In this document: one piece after another, positions 22,735-33,479 of the stretch
How the letters are laid out: the number at the start of each line of letters is the position of its first letter
How positions within the stretch are numbered: the first letter of the stretch is position 1
Source: Molossus alvarezi
Lineage: Eukaryota > Chordata > Mammalia > Chiroptera > Molossidae
Assembly (NCBI GenBank): GCA_037176705.1
Contig: CM073889.1
Coordinates: 55,545,596-55,609,595, forward strand
Direction: 5' to 3'
Length of the DNA stretch: 64,000 nt
Notes under the pieces: model-generated
Databases searched by the model: none
Told to the model about the DNA's origin: nothing
The model's input: only the letters and a program-made list of their open reading frames with translations
Program-made: the position numbers and the translations under genes

Positions 22735-22945
22735 CTCTCAAACTCACCTCTTGAGGGAGGCCCTCCCTGAACATCCCTTATCTTCATGTCACCCTGCTTT
22801 ATATCCTCAGAGCCCTTATCACCGTTCAACATGATCCTGTGTGTTCATGGGTTTTCTTGTTTCTATCTGCTCCCCCTATTGGATTGTCAGTTTCAAGAGG
22901 GCAGACCCTTGCTCATCTTGGCCACTTTTACCCCAATCTACTGTG
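22735..22945 (+). mobile_element. L2 LINE 3' fragment
   Basis: TCTTGAGGGAGGCCCTCCC, CAGAGCCCTTATCACC, and TTTCAAGAGGGCAGACCC follow L2 order. Confidence 0.65.
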
Positions 22946-22959
22946 GTGTCTGATAAGAA

Positions 22960-23421
22960 TGAAAAATGCTACAGCTACATTAGAAAACAGTTTGGGAATT
23001 ACCTATAAACATACATGTATCATGCAGCCCTAAAAAAACGTGTGTTCACACAAAAATTCATAAATGGATGTTTATAGCAGCTTTATTCATGGTCACCAAA
23101 ATCTGAAAATAACCCAAATATTTCTCAACTGGTGAATAGATAAACAAATGGTAATATAGTCACACAGTGTAATACTATGCAGCAACAAAAGGAACCAACA
23201 TTGGTACACACAGGACGTGGATGAATCCCTAAGGTGTGCTGTACTACTAAGGGAAAGAAGCCGCACTCAAAAGGCAATGTATGCCCTGGCCCATGTGGCT
23301 CAGTTGGTTGGGTATCCTCCCATGCACCAAAAGTTTGCCAGTTTGATTCCCAGTCTGGGCACAGACCCAGGTTGCAGGTTCCATCCCTGGCTGGGGTGCA
23401 TTCGGAGGGCAAACTGATCAA

Positions 23422-23457
<36 letters not shown>

Positions 23458-23755
23458 CCTCCTTCCTCTCCCTTCTCCTCTCTCTAAAATCCATAAAAAC
23501 ATAAATATTTTTTTTAATTTAAGAAAAGGTGATGTATAATGTGACATTCTAGATGATGCAAAACTGTAGGGACATAAAACAGACCAGTGTTTGCCAGGAG
23601 TGGAGTGGAGGAGAGTGTGCTACAAGGGACATAAAGGATTTGGGAGAGGGTGCCAACTATTCTGCATTTTGACTATGTGGAGGTTACACAACTGTATGTG
23701 TTTTTCAAAACTCATAGAACTATATATTTAAAAGGGTAATTTTTATTGTATGAAC
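22960..23755 (+). mobile_element. Old L1M, ORF2 end and 3' UTR, split by a VES
   Basis: AGAAAACAGTTTGGGAATTACC, TTTATAGCAGCTTTATTC, CCCAAATATTTCTCAACTGG, and GTTTGCCAGGAGTGG are typical of the end of an old L1. It is interrupted by the VES at 23283-23523, and no intact frame remains. Confidence 0.7.
23283..23523 (+). mobile_element. VES SINE
   Basis: A copy with a long uninterrupted (TC)n run and a CCATAAAAACATAAAT tail. Duplications AAAAGGCAATGTAT (23269-23282) and AAAAGGTGATGTAT (23524-23537) match at 12 of 14 bases. Confidence 0.93.
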
Positions 23756-23759
23756 AAAC

Positions 23760-24420
23760 CCTGTACCTCTTAGTCATCACCCTCTTCCTCCCATCATCTC
23801 TCAGTCTAGGAAACCACTAATCTACTTTTGCCTCTGCAGGTTTGCCTGTTCTGGGTAGTTCATATAAATGGAATCACACAACATATAATCTTTTGTGTCT
23901 GGCTTCTACTCAGCACAATGTCTTCAAGGTTCATCCATGTAGCATTCATCAGTACTTCATTTCTTCTTATCATATTATTGCTGAATGAGATTTCATTTAA
24001 TTATTCATGGGATAATATTCCATGTGGTAGATGGGTATATCACGTTTTGTATATCAACAAACATTTAAGTAGCTTCCATTTTTTTTTTTTTTTTTTTTTT
24101 TATCCTCACCCGAGGATATTTTTCCATTTTTTGTACAGATAGAGTGGGAGGGAGAGAGAGGAAGGAGAGAGAGTGAGAAACATCGACGTGAAGGGACACA
24201 TCGAGTGACTGCCACCGCACGACCAACGAGGGCCGGGGACAAACTGCAACCGAAGTATGTGCCCTTAGCGGGAACCGAACCCGGGTCTCTCCGGACTGCA
24301 GGCCGACGCTCTAACCGCTGAGCCAAACTGGCCAGGGCTAGCTTCCATTTTTTGATTTCCACTTATGTTTAACTTTTTAAGAAACACCTAAACTATTTTC
24401 CACAATGGAGAATTAGTCAG
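23760..24420 (-). mobile_element. Old L1M fragment in inverse orientation
   Basis: The plus strand reads as L1 antisense: AGTTCATATAAATGGAATCAC, TTCAAGGTTCATCCATGTAG, and GATAATATTCCATGTGG. It is split by the VES at 24085-24338. It sits tail to tail with the plus-strand L1M just before it. Confidence 0.7.
24085..24338 (-). mobile_element. VES SINE, young-looking copy
   Basis: CpG sites are still present throughout (ACATCGACGTGAAGGG, GGGAACCGAACCCGGG, GGCCGACGCTCTAACCGC), and the poly(T) side is long. The ATCCTCACCCGAGGAT hairpin precedes the tail. Perfect 15-bp duplications TAGCTTCCATTTTTT lie at 24070-24084 and 24339-24353. Confidence 0.96.
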
Positions 24421-24439
24421 CATCTACTGAGTGCCCCTT

Positions 24440-24590
24440 TTATTCTCACCACTACAAAGCGAGGCAGGTCCTAATATTTATTTCATTTTGCCGTGGCACA
24501 GAGAGGGCGAGGCACTTGCCCCAGGTTTCATAAGATTCCAGACATGTCCCTTCTGTTAAAAGCAGGGCTGCTCTGGTTGTGAGGGCATCT
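24440..24590 (-). repeat. MIR SINE
   Basis: TATTTATTTCATTTTGCCG, CACAGAGAGGGCGAGGC, and CACTTGCCCCAGGTTTC are in reversed MIR order. Confidence 0.6.
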
Positions 24591-25092
24591 AGGAAGCAGC
24601 CCCTGTGAGCAAGTGCCAGTGATTCCTCTCATTACTGGGTGCCCCTAGCAGGTCTGGCTGGCACAGAAAGAGGAAGCTGCAAGAAGGATCTGGATGCTGG
24701 GTGTCTGACCTGGGTGAGTCTTGGGCCCACTCTCTCTGGAGGTGGGCCTGAAGCTTCCAGACATGGTAGTGTAAAGGCTGGGCAAGGACATCTGGACCTC
24801 TGGCCAAAGACAACTCTCTCAGCCCTTCTGGGCACCTCTTTTCAGGGGGACGAGCTGTTCCAAGTTGCCCCAGGGCCCTGGCAAGTGTTAAGAAAACTTC
24901 AGTACAATTATTGGTCAAAGGGATCAATAAATAAGTAAGCGAGAATGGCAGCTGGGGTATTTCAAGGTGTATAGGGTGAGAGCAAGAGCCTAGTTGTTTG
25001 GAGGTGACAGTCTTGCTCTGTGTGGCTGCTGAGAACTCTGGGAAATCAGTGGGGTATGGGAGGGCACTGAGATGCTGGCCTGGGAGATGTGG

Positions 25093-25182
25093 GCCTAGGT
25101 AGTGTGGAGGGAACTCCTCAAGCCTGGAAATATGTAAAGGAGGCTGAACTTGGAGAGATGGGGCAGTGGTGGGGTCTAGCAC
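25093..25182 (+). repeat. Local direct duplication, copy 1
   Basis: A roughly 90-bp unit (TAGTGTGGAGGGAACTCC to GGGGCAGTGGTGGGGTC) that recurs 270 bp downstream at 25363-25453. Confidence 0.75.
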
Positions 25183-25362
25183 TGCCCTCAAGTCTTTGCA
25201 GTTGTTCCAGGGCTATGGAGATGAGCAAAGCTTCAGGTCAGAGGGCAGAACTGGGACCTAACCCAGTTCTATGAGACAACCACAGCCCTGAGTACCTGGC
25301 ACTGTGCTAGGCATCTTGTCTTCATGTCTACCCCAGTGTGCTGCTTTATCTAGCTGTCAGTA

Positions 25363-25453
25363 GGTCTGGGTAGTGTGGAGGGAGATCCTTATGCCTGAAA
25401 ATATGTATAGGAGGCTGAACTTGTAAGAGATGGGGCAGTGGTGGGGCCCAGCC
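25363..25453 (+). repeat. Local direct duplication, copy 2
   Basis: The second copy of the unit at 25093-25182 (TAGTGTGGAGGGAGATCC to GGGGCAGTGGTGGGGCC), differing by scattered substitutions and small indels. Confidence 0.75.
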
Positions 25454-27115
25454 TAGCTCCAGGTGACTCAGGCTCAAAAACTGGATAAAGTCTAGGATCC
25501 TGACTATGCATGATGTTGGCAGGTGAGCCAGGAGGTGGGGTATGAGGCCCTGGAGTGCAGCCCAGACCTCAGTCCTCTGGTGATGGTGAGATAGGCCTAG
25601 GCTGCAGGCCTTCCAGGAGAAATGCTCCAGCCCCTGCTCATAAACCTGCTCTTCCTCCTCCCTGTGTGCCAGGAGGTCATTTGGAGGTCACTCTCAGGAA
25701 AAGTTGGCACAAGAGGCACCATGGCCATCTCTAGGCTGCTTGGAATCACTGGGTTACCATAGGCCCACAGCTGACCAGGGCAGAGTGGGGTGGAGTGCAG
25801 TTAGGGCCTCAGTAGGCTCTCAGGGTGGGGCCCACGGCACAGTGTGTGGGGGGGTTCTCAGAGGCATATCTGGTTATGAGAACAAGTTCACATTCTTGGG
25901 GACCCTGAAAGCCCCACTCAGAAGTTGTATAGAATATACAGCCCCTGGGTGCTCAGGGATTGCAAAGACAAGATTTTGGAAGACCACAGGCAGAGATAGC
26001 AGGCTTCTTCGCATTTCTTGATATCAGAGTGTTTATATGGAGCCCTGGGAGTTAGTTTACTAGCTGTAGAATGAGCCCAAGCCTGTAGGAGCTTTGCTGT
26101 GGATAGGCTGTGCTTGCTTAGAGGTTGTATAGGCCAGGACTCTGAGCTCAATCCAGTCACCCTGCCTGTGCTTGGTCTTAAGTGGGGTGTGGGCCTGGAT
26201 AGGCTGGTAGCAGTGACAAGGGCTCCCCAGTATGCCATGCCAGAGACAAAACCTGAGGACATTACACTGGCTCCTGGGCAAAAATGTGGGTGGGCGCATG
26301 GGCCCCTCTGGCTCTGGCTGGTGTTCTGATCCACCCAGGATTGGTCAGGCCTCTCTGACGGGTGTTCCTTTAGCATCTGGACCCAAGCAGACCCAGGGCT
26401 ACTGCTTTCTGGAGCCTGCATATGGGGCTGAGCTTAAGGTACCCCCAACAAAGGGCACAAAGTGAAGGATCTGCCAAAACCCAGGCAGAAGAGGAGAGGA
26501 GCACTCTCCAGAGCTCTAGCATGTGTTTCCCTGTCAGGGAAATTCTGTGTTAGTTTTAGGCACAGCTTGGTTAGCTCTGCCCGGGATGGCAAGAGAAGGC
26601 TGGGGGCCCTGAAGACAACCCATAAAAGGAAGAAGGGAGGTCTGGGGGCTTCCAACTTCTCCTCTAGGGTACTATTCTGCCATCTCTCACTGTGGTTACC
26701 CAGATATCAGACTATGAAGAGAGGACTGGTGAGTCATAACTCTGGCCTCTCTACTACGAAGAAAGGGAGTGGAGGGGCTCTTAAAGGTGGGCTAATGCCC
26801 TCCAAGCTTCATAGGACCATCAGATAGCCAGCAGCACCAGAAAGATAGGCTGCCTTTCCTGAGGCTGTGGGCCCAGCCTTAAAGGCCACCCCACCCCCAG
26901 CCCACATGCCAGGATTGAACTCTCTTCCCATCAGGAGTAGTTCTCTTGTGTGCAGTGAGGAAGGAAATTGCAAATTAATCTTTATTTCCATCTTGGAAGA
27001 AAACCTTCATTCTCTGCATTGAAATGATCCTCAGCATCCCAGGAAATCAATTATGGGTTTTTAACTGTAGTCAGTCAGAGGAGAGCATGTGTAGCCAATC
27101 AGAGCAGGGCAGCCC

Positions 27116-27300
27116 ACCCAGGCCTCTCCCTCTTCCCTCTGTTTCTGTCTATCTGTCTCTGTTGCCCCCTCCTCTCTGGGACTCTCTATATCTCTTTGTC
27201 TTTTTGTCTTGGTGTCTGACTTTCATTCTTTTTTCCCTCTTTATGTCTCCTCCCTTCTCTCACTGTGTGTTTGTGTCTTGGCTGCACTCTCCCCTGCAAA
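27116..27300. repeat. Pyrimidine-rich low-complexity tract
   Basis: Nearly pure C/T on the plus strand (CTCTCCCTCTTCCCTCTG and TCTGTCTATCTGTCTCTG) for about 180 bp. Confidence 0.7.
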
Positions 27301-27929
27301 CACAGGGCTCAGGCATGAACCCTCAGGTTTGACCAGCCACCTGAGGACTGGGTGATCCCCAGACCTTCTCTTGCAATTTGTCTCTAGACCTGGAGCTGCA
27401 GCTTTGAGGGTGGGATGTGCAAATGGGATGAATTATTGGCCTGTCCTTATCCCCTTGAGGTTTCTGTAGGAGTTACCCTCTTGCTGTTCCATATTTACCC
27501 AGAGTCTACTGTCCCTGGTTCCACCCAGTCATCAACATCTTCCAGGCCACACTTCCAAGCCACAGTTACCACTGAGCTCTGTGCCTGGGGATTTGGGTGG
27601 GGGGTCATAAAATGGGGTGGGAGTGGTGAGGCCCAAAGAATTTAGGACCCAGGGGACACTTGGGCCTTTAGGGCAGAAACTGCTCTGGGTAGGTCCAGGA
27701 AAGGATCCAGGGCAGCCACAGAGGAGTGCCAGGGCCTCATTCTTCAGGGCCAGCCTTTTGTCAACCAACTTGGCAATGACCCTCTTCAGGAAAAGAGGGT
27801 CAAGTGGTTGTGAACAACAAGGTGCCTGCATGAACCCTCTTATCATTCATGTCTCTGTGCTTCACATAACTTTTTTCCTTGCTCATCTCTAATTCATGGC
27901 TGATACACCAATACAGTCTCTTTGAACAA
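27301..27929. other. Unannotated DNA
   Basis: No recognisable gene or repeat. Confidence 0.4.
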
Positions 27930-28128
27930 AATTAAAACATAAAAGATTAAGGCTACAGTGCCCTTTGCCCATCACTACCCTTTAGAGCTCTTTCTTAGGG
28001 ATGACACTGATCATTGGTTTGGAGCATATATTTGCATGTCTTTTTCTATTCATTTAAATACATATACCTGTATTTACAGAGCACACACAGTATGCTTTAT
28101 GGAATTTCTTTTAAGTGTAAATGGTATC
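27930..28128 (-). mobile_element. Old L1M4/L1ME-like fragment, left half of the insertion site
   Basis: AT-rich L1 antisense wording (CCCTTTAGAGCTCTTTC, TGCATGTCTTTTTCTATTC). The matching right half continues at 47853 (TTCTTTTGCAACTTAC, CTGCAGAGTATTTCAC). The 19.7-kb L1 nest was therefore inserted into this older element. Confidence 0.5.
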
Positions 28129-28233
28129 GAGGGGTTCCACTTAAGATGGCAGAGTAGGTAGACACTATATTCACCCCTTCCCATAACCACATAAAAATTA
28201 CAACTAAATTATAGAATAATAAACCTGCATAAC

Positions 28234-29095
28234 TGTTGGGGGTGGCAGGAATGGCACCAGGTGTTAGATCAGTGGGGTCAGACTAGACCTGGGTTCAGCA
28301 ACCTCAGTGCTTGACTAGTGGCTAAGAAAGAATTCAGAGTCAAGACTCAAATTATAAGAGAACGTTTATTTGGAAAATCACAGAAGTAGAAAAAGTAATT
28401 TATAGAAGAAATTGACTTAGGAAACAACTTATAGAGGCAAAGGAAGGGCCTTTGGAGCTTAGAAGTGAGAAAGGTAAAGGTGATGTATCTGAGGGTGGTA
28501 GGGGGAGGGGAGGAGAAGGGAAAGGCACAGGTGTTCTCCCGGTAGGGAGAGTCTGCTGGGTCCTCTGTCCTAAGGGTTTTAAGAGTGGAGATTTTATGAG
28601 AGGTCCAGGGGAGGATTTCGATCAAATATTCAGCAGCTTTCCAGGTGTGTCCTTTCAGGATCTAGGTTTCCACTGAGTGGTCAGCACCAGGGCAGGGGGG
28701 CATTTTCCAGTGCAGCTAGTCTTGAGGTCAGCTGTAGTCACTTGTCTGGTTTTGCTGCTTTTCTAAGTCTGGAGCTGAAATACAACTGAAGTCTAGATGT
28801 TATCTCTAGGAAATGTCAGGGGTCCAAACCGCATGACCAGTGATATGCTAGGAAAGGTCACCCTGGGGGTGAGGTTCCACCCTACATTTGTTCTTTGCTA
28901 GGCATCCAAAGCTTTTTACTTTGGTGACCTTAGGTACTTAGCCCATTATTCTTGCTCTGTTCATGTCTTTCTAACTGCCTACCACATAACCATTTGAAGA
29001 CTACCTGAATGAAAGTCCTATAACTAAGGATATAGAGAATAAGCCATGTTGAGACTGGTAGGAGGGGTGAAGACATGAAACAGTCTGGCCCCACA
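28234..29095 (-). mobile_element. Solo LTR of an endogenous retrovirus
   Basis: An 862-bp block bounded by TGTTGGGG on the left and CCCCACA on the right, so the minus strand runs TG to CA as an LTR should. On that strand AAATAAACGTTC, a poly(A) signal with typical context, lies about 125 bp before the end. L1 5'-UTR sequence lies on both sides, and no internal viral sequence is present. I see no clean short target duplication, so the edges are approximate. Confidence 0.6.
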
Positions 29096-29389
29096 CCCAT
29101 GTTTAGTGGTTGAGAATTCAGAGGGATATCTCAGTTGCAGAGGTTCCCTTGATCATTGAGGGGGTCTCAGCCCATTGCTAGGCTCCATAGCCCAGAATAC
29201 TAGTGGAGGAAGAGGAGCCCACATAACATCTGGTTGCGAAAATCTCTAGGAACTCTATCTGTCCAAGTGAAACAGAAACCTTGGCATACACTTAAAGAGC
29301 ACACATATAAACTCTCCCTTGCAGGTGCTCACAGTGGGCTCCAGTGGAAGGACAGTAGCTCAAGAAAGAAAAACAGGGAGAAACTGAGT

Positions 29390-30270
29390 TGTATGAATTC
29401 AGGGTGAGGGCTAGAGGGACAGGATGGCTGCCACTGTCCCTGTGTTGGGTGCCATTTTTCCTATGCTGAGTCATCTCTACACACAGCCAAATCTGAATCT
29501 GCATTAGCCTGGTGAACTCCACTAGCTCCACCCTGACAAATCCCTGAGATTCCGCCCCAACCAACTTGCTCATTGTCTGAGGCCCTTTTGGTGGCAGCCA
29601 GCTTGGGCCTGTTGCAGTCTTTCTTAAAAAAAACTCTCAAGAGCCTGACCAGTGTGTCTCAGTGAATTGAGCATCATCCCATGGACTGAGAGGTCATGGT
29701 TTGATTCCAGGTCAGGGCACATGCTTGGGTTGCAGGCTTAATCCCCAGTAGGGGGTGTGCAGGAAGCAACTGATTAATGTGTCTCTCTCACATCAATGTT
29801 TCTATTTCTCTCCCTTCCTCTAAAAAAAATTAATAAAATACATATTTTTAAAAAAAAAAAAACTCTCAAGAAATTCCACTCAAGCTCAAGGGTTGCTAGA
29901 GACATATAAGAAGAAACAGTTGTGTGGCTTCAGGGTGAGAGTGAGAGGGATGGCTACCACTGTCCCTGTGTTGAACTCTCCTCTCACACAGCTGATTGGC
30001 ACTATCTTTCCTGTATTAAGCCATCCCCCAACACAGCCAAATCTTAATATGCATTAGTCTAGTGAACTTCACTAGCTCCACCGGACAACTCCCTGAGACC
30101 CTGCCCCACTACAAAGGTTCCCAGGACCCAAGTGAGTGGCAGCTACCCTTGTTATACCCTAAGACTTTTAATGAGTGGCCTCAGGCTCAGCATTGGTGCC
30201 AAATCTGAATCTGCATTAATCTGGTGAACACCACTCACCTCACCCTGGTGACTTCCTGAGACCTTGCTTT
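29390..30270 (+). repeat. Tandem monomers in the 5' UTR of the host L1
   Basis: The phrase TTCAGGGTGAG, then CCACTGTCCCTGTGTTG, ACACAGCCAAATCT and CACTAGCTCCACC occurs near 29398-29560 and again near 29928-30085, and partly near 30185-30245. Without the VES in between, the period is about 300 bp. Tandem promoter-bearing monomers are known in the 5' UTRs of several mammalian L1 lineages. Confidence 0.6.
29643..29859 (+). mobile_element. VES SINE in L1 5' UTR
   Basis: GCCTGACCAGTG head, GTAGGGGGTGTGCAGGAAGC body, AATAAAATACATATTTT tail. Duplications AAACTCTCAAGA/G lie at 29631-29642 and 29860-29871. Confidence 0.92.
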
Positions 30271-30956
30271 GCCGACCTCATGTACCACTTGAGATTCAGT
30301 GGTTGAGCATTATAAGCAGCCAGAAGATAGTGGCTGATCTCAGAGTGTCCTGTTTCTTTTGCTGACCTGCCCCAGGCCCTGTACTGGTAGCAATCAGCCT
30401 CATTCAAAGCATGGCCTCTTTCACATGCATCCAGGTCCAGCTCAGGCCACTGCTGAAAACAGATCACTTTTAGCTCTTAATAGGTAGCCTCAGGCCAGTC
30501 ACAGGCAGTCTAACATTGGCTCATACTTCAGCCTCTCCCAAGAGGCCCCAGAACCAATATACTTGGTAGCTGGCTTTAGACCACAAAAAAGTACCATCTG
30601 ATTAGCTCAACATGTGGCATACCCAAGAGATGGTTTCAGCAGGCACCAACCCTGCTGAGGTGAATCTGCCTCCATGGGATCAGCTCTTGCACAGCAGCTT
30701 GTAAGCTGTGGTCATGGTTAATCTTCACAGTCAGTCAACCTGAAGGTCACTCCCACCCGCTGATGTGACAACAGAAATCAAGGTTTGACTACACAATTCA
30801 AACAAAGGACACCCCTGGAGCAGCTGGTTCAGGTGACCAGGGAGATTGTGCCACTGGGTCCCACAGGATAACTCCTACATAAGGCCACCCTGCCAATACT
30901 GGGAGATGTAGCAACTCTACCTAATATATAGAAACAAAAATAAAGATAGAGCCAAA

Positions 30957-32090
30957 ATTGGGAGACAAAGAAACATGTGGCAAATGAAAGAACAGGAGAA
31001 ACCTGCAGAAAAAGAACTAAATGAAATGGAAGCACACAATCTACCAGATATAGAAATCAAATCGATGGTTATAAGAATTCTCAATAAACTTAGGGAAAAA
31101 ATATATAAACTCAGTGAGAACTTCAACAAAAAAAATAGTAAGCATAAAAAATAAAGAAAACACAAAAAAGAACCAATCAGAAATGAAGAATACAATAATT
31201 GAAATGAAGAATCATTATATGGAATCAACAGAAGAATGAATGAAGTAGAGGACTGAATCAGTGATCTGGAAGACAGGTAGAAGAAAACACTCAATTTGAA
31301 CAGCAAAAAAAAAAAAATTAAATGAAGATAGTCTTATACTTCTGGAACATCAAGCACAACAACTTCTGCATCATAGGAATACCAGAGGAGAAGAGAAAGA
31401 GCAAGGCATTGAAAACCCATTTGAAAAAATAATGACAGAAAACTTCCCTAACCTGGTGAAGGAAATAGACATTCAAGTTGAGGAAATGCAGAGATATTAA
31501 AACAAGATGAACTAAAAAACGCCCACCAACACACATCATAATTAAAATGGCAAAGATTAAAGACAAAGAGAAAATCTTCATAAGGGCAAGAGAGCCCAGC
31601 TGGTGTGGCTCAGTGGATAGAGTGTCCTCTCATGGAATGAGAAGTCCTGGTTTAATTCCCAGTCAGCGCACATGCCTGGGTTGTGGGCTTGATCCCCAGT
31701 AGAGGGCGTGCAGGAGGCAGCCAATCTATGTATCTCTCTCATATTGATATTTCTATCTCTCTCTCCCTTCTTCTCTCTCTAAAAAAAAAATCAATAAAAA
31801 CATATTAGATAAAGGAGGGCAGGCAAGAGAAAGGCAGTTAGTTACCTGCAAATCAGACTGTCAGCTGATTTCTCAATAGAAACTTTGCAGGCCAGGAGAA
31901 ACTGGCACAAAATATTCAGAGTGATGAAACACAAGGACCTACAACCTAAATTAATCTACCCGGAAAAGCTTTCATTCAGAATTGAAGGGCAGATAATGAA
32001 CTTCCCAAACAAAAAGCGAAAGGAGTTCATCACTACCAAATTAGTATTATAAAAAATATTAAAGGGTCATCTTAAAGATGAAAATATGAA
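30957..32090 (+). pseudogene. Host L1 ORF1 remnant
   Basis: It follows the L1 ORF1 order: GGAGACAAAGAAACATG (start codon lost), AGAACAGGAGAAACC, GAAAACTTCCCTAACCTGG near 31440, then after the VES CTGCAAATCAGACTGTCAGC and GAAAAGCTTTCATTCAG. Frameshifts and stops are frequent, and a VES splits the RNA-binding region. It cannot give a full ORF1 protein. Confidence 0.75.
31594..31806 (+). mobile_element. VES SINE in L1 ORF1
   Basis: GCCCAGCTGGTGTGGCTCAG head, TAGAGGGCGTGCAGGAGGC body, ATCAATAAAAACATATT tail. The flanks share a GGCAAGAG-like target sequence. It interrupts the ORF1 remnant. Confidence 0.9.
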
Positions 32091-32253
32091 TAATAAAATG
32101 GCAATAAGTATATATTTATCAGCAATTACGTTAAATGCAAATAGATTAAATGCTCCAATAAAAAAACACACATGGTGGCTGAATGGATAACAACACAAGA
32201 CCCTTACATAAGCTGTCTACAAGAGACTCACTTCAGATCAAAAGACAGACTGA

Positions 32254-33479
32254 GGAGACTCCAAAACAGCAGCAGAGTGAATGGAAGCTACATAGACCAT
32301 CTCCCAGGACCAAACTGGAATTACAACTAAATAAAGACAAATCGTTAGGAAAGAGCAACAGAAAAGTAGCTTGCGAGGACCATAGAGGAAAACTGCACTG
32401 AGATGTGAGAGGAGGGCTGGGAGCCCACAGACGGCAGTGCTCTTAGCTGTGAGCAGCACCATCAGAGTTAAACTCCCAAGCCTGCTCCACAGTGCGGAGA
32501 GCCAGGACAAAGCAGTAAAATAGCCATTGTTACTCAACTTGGGATCCAGGAGAGGGAGGGCAGACTGGACTGAAACTGTGTGGGGACACTCGGGATTTGG
32601 AGGGTGCTCAGAGCTTTTGTTGAGTTGCAGCCACAAAGAATGGTGGCCATCTTACTCCTTCCCAGGGCTTTGGAAAGAGGTGGTGGCCCCTCCCTCAGAG
32701 ATATAACCCAGGTGGGCCATTGAAATGCAAATGGAGGCTCATTAACAACTAGCATCTGCCCCATCCTTGGGAAATCCCCTTATGCTGAACACCTGAGGGA
32801 GTTTTTTATTCAACTGAGAACCCAAGGCTCTTCAAGTAACCATGACTAATAGCCTCCAGGCAAAAAGCTAGAGGATAACTGAACCATTCCTGGGTTTGCA
32901 ACTCTACCCAGGGAAGTAAGACGTGACAGTGGTGTTTAATGTGGGTCCTCCCTTGCTCATCCAAACCCAGTACAGGGAGCCACAAACAGCAGAACACCAA
33001 CACCCACAGGGAAAATTTGGCAGGCTCAAAAATCCAGTGAGATAGCCAAAATGGTGAAACAAAGAAACAAATCCCAAATGAAACAACAAGAGAACTCTAT
33101 CGAAGATGAGATCAATGGAATGCAGTCAAGCAAGTTAACATAGCTAGAATTCAGAGCCATGATCTTGAGGAAGCTCAACAGCATGAGTAAGGACATCAAC
33201 ACAAAAACATTGAAAATCAACCAACTGCAAATGAAAAACCACCAAAAAATGAAGAATGACATAGCAGAAATAAAGAACACATTGGAAGACTAAACAGAAG
33301 AAAAGAGGAAGCCAAGGACTGGATCAGTGAATTAGAAGACAGGGTAGAAAAAAATCAACCAATCAGAAAACCAAAAGGAAAAAACAAAAAAACAGTAAGA
33401 CAGCTTAAGAGAACTGTGGGACAACAGGAAATGTAATAACATTCAAATCATAGGAGTCCCTGGAGAAGAAAACGAGCCA
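32254..33479 (+). mobile_element. L1 segment B (5' UTR to ORF1) of the rearranged insertion
   Basis: It begins in mid 5' UTR (CTCCAAAACAGCAGCAG) and runs into ORF1 (ATGGTGAAACAAAGAAAC at about 33051). It stops abruptly inside the ORF1 RNA-binding region (GGAGTCCCTGGAGAAG), where the strand of the L1 sequence switches. It is nearly the reverse complement of 34680-35875. The left target duplication AGACTGA of the whole B-C-D block is at 32247-32253. Confidence 0.8.

Larger units (their letters stand above)
24591..27115. other. Unannotated GC-moderate DNA
   Basis: 2.5 kb with no recognised repeat apart from the local duplication listed separately. Long open frames (24589-25191 minus and 25918-26421 minus) lack splice context or recognisable domains. 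Confidence 0.4.

Noticed and set aside
24589..25191. 200-codon minus-strand open frame
   Set aside because: It overlaps a MIR at one end, has no recognisable motif or splice context, and is plausible by chance in this composition.
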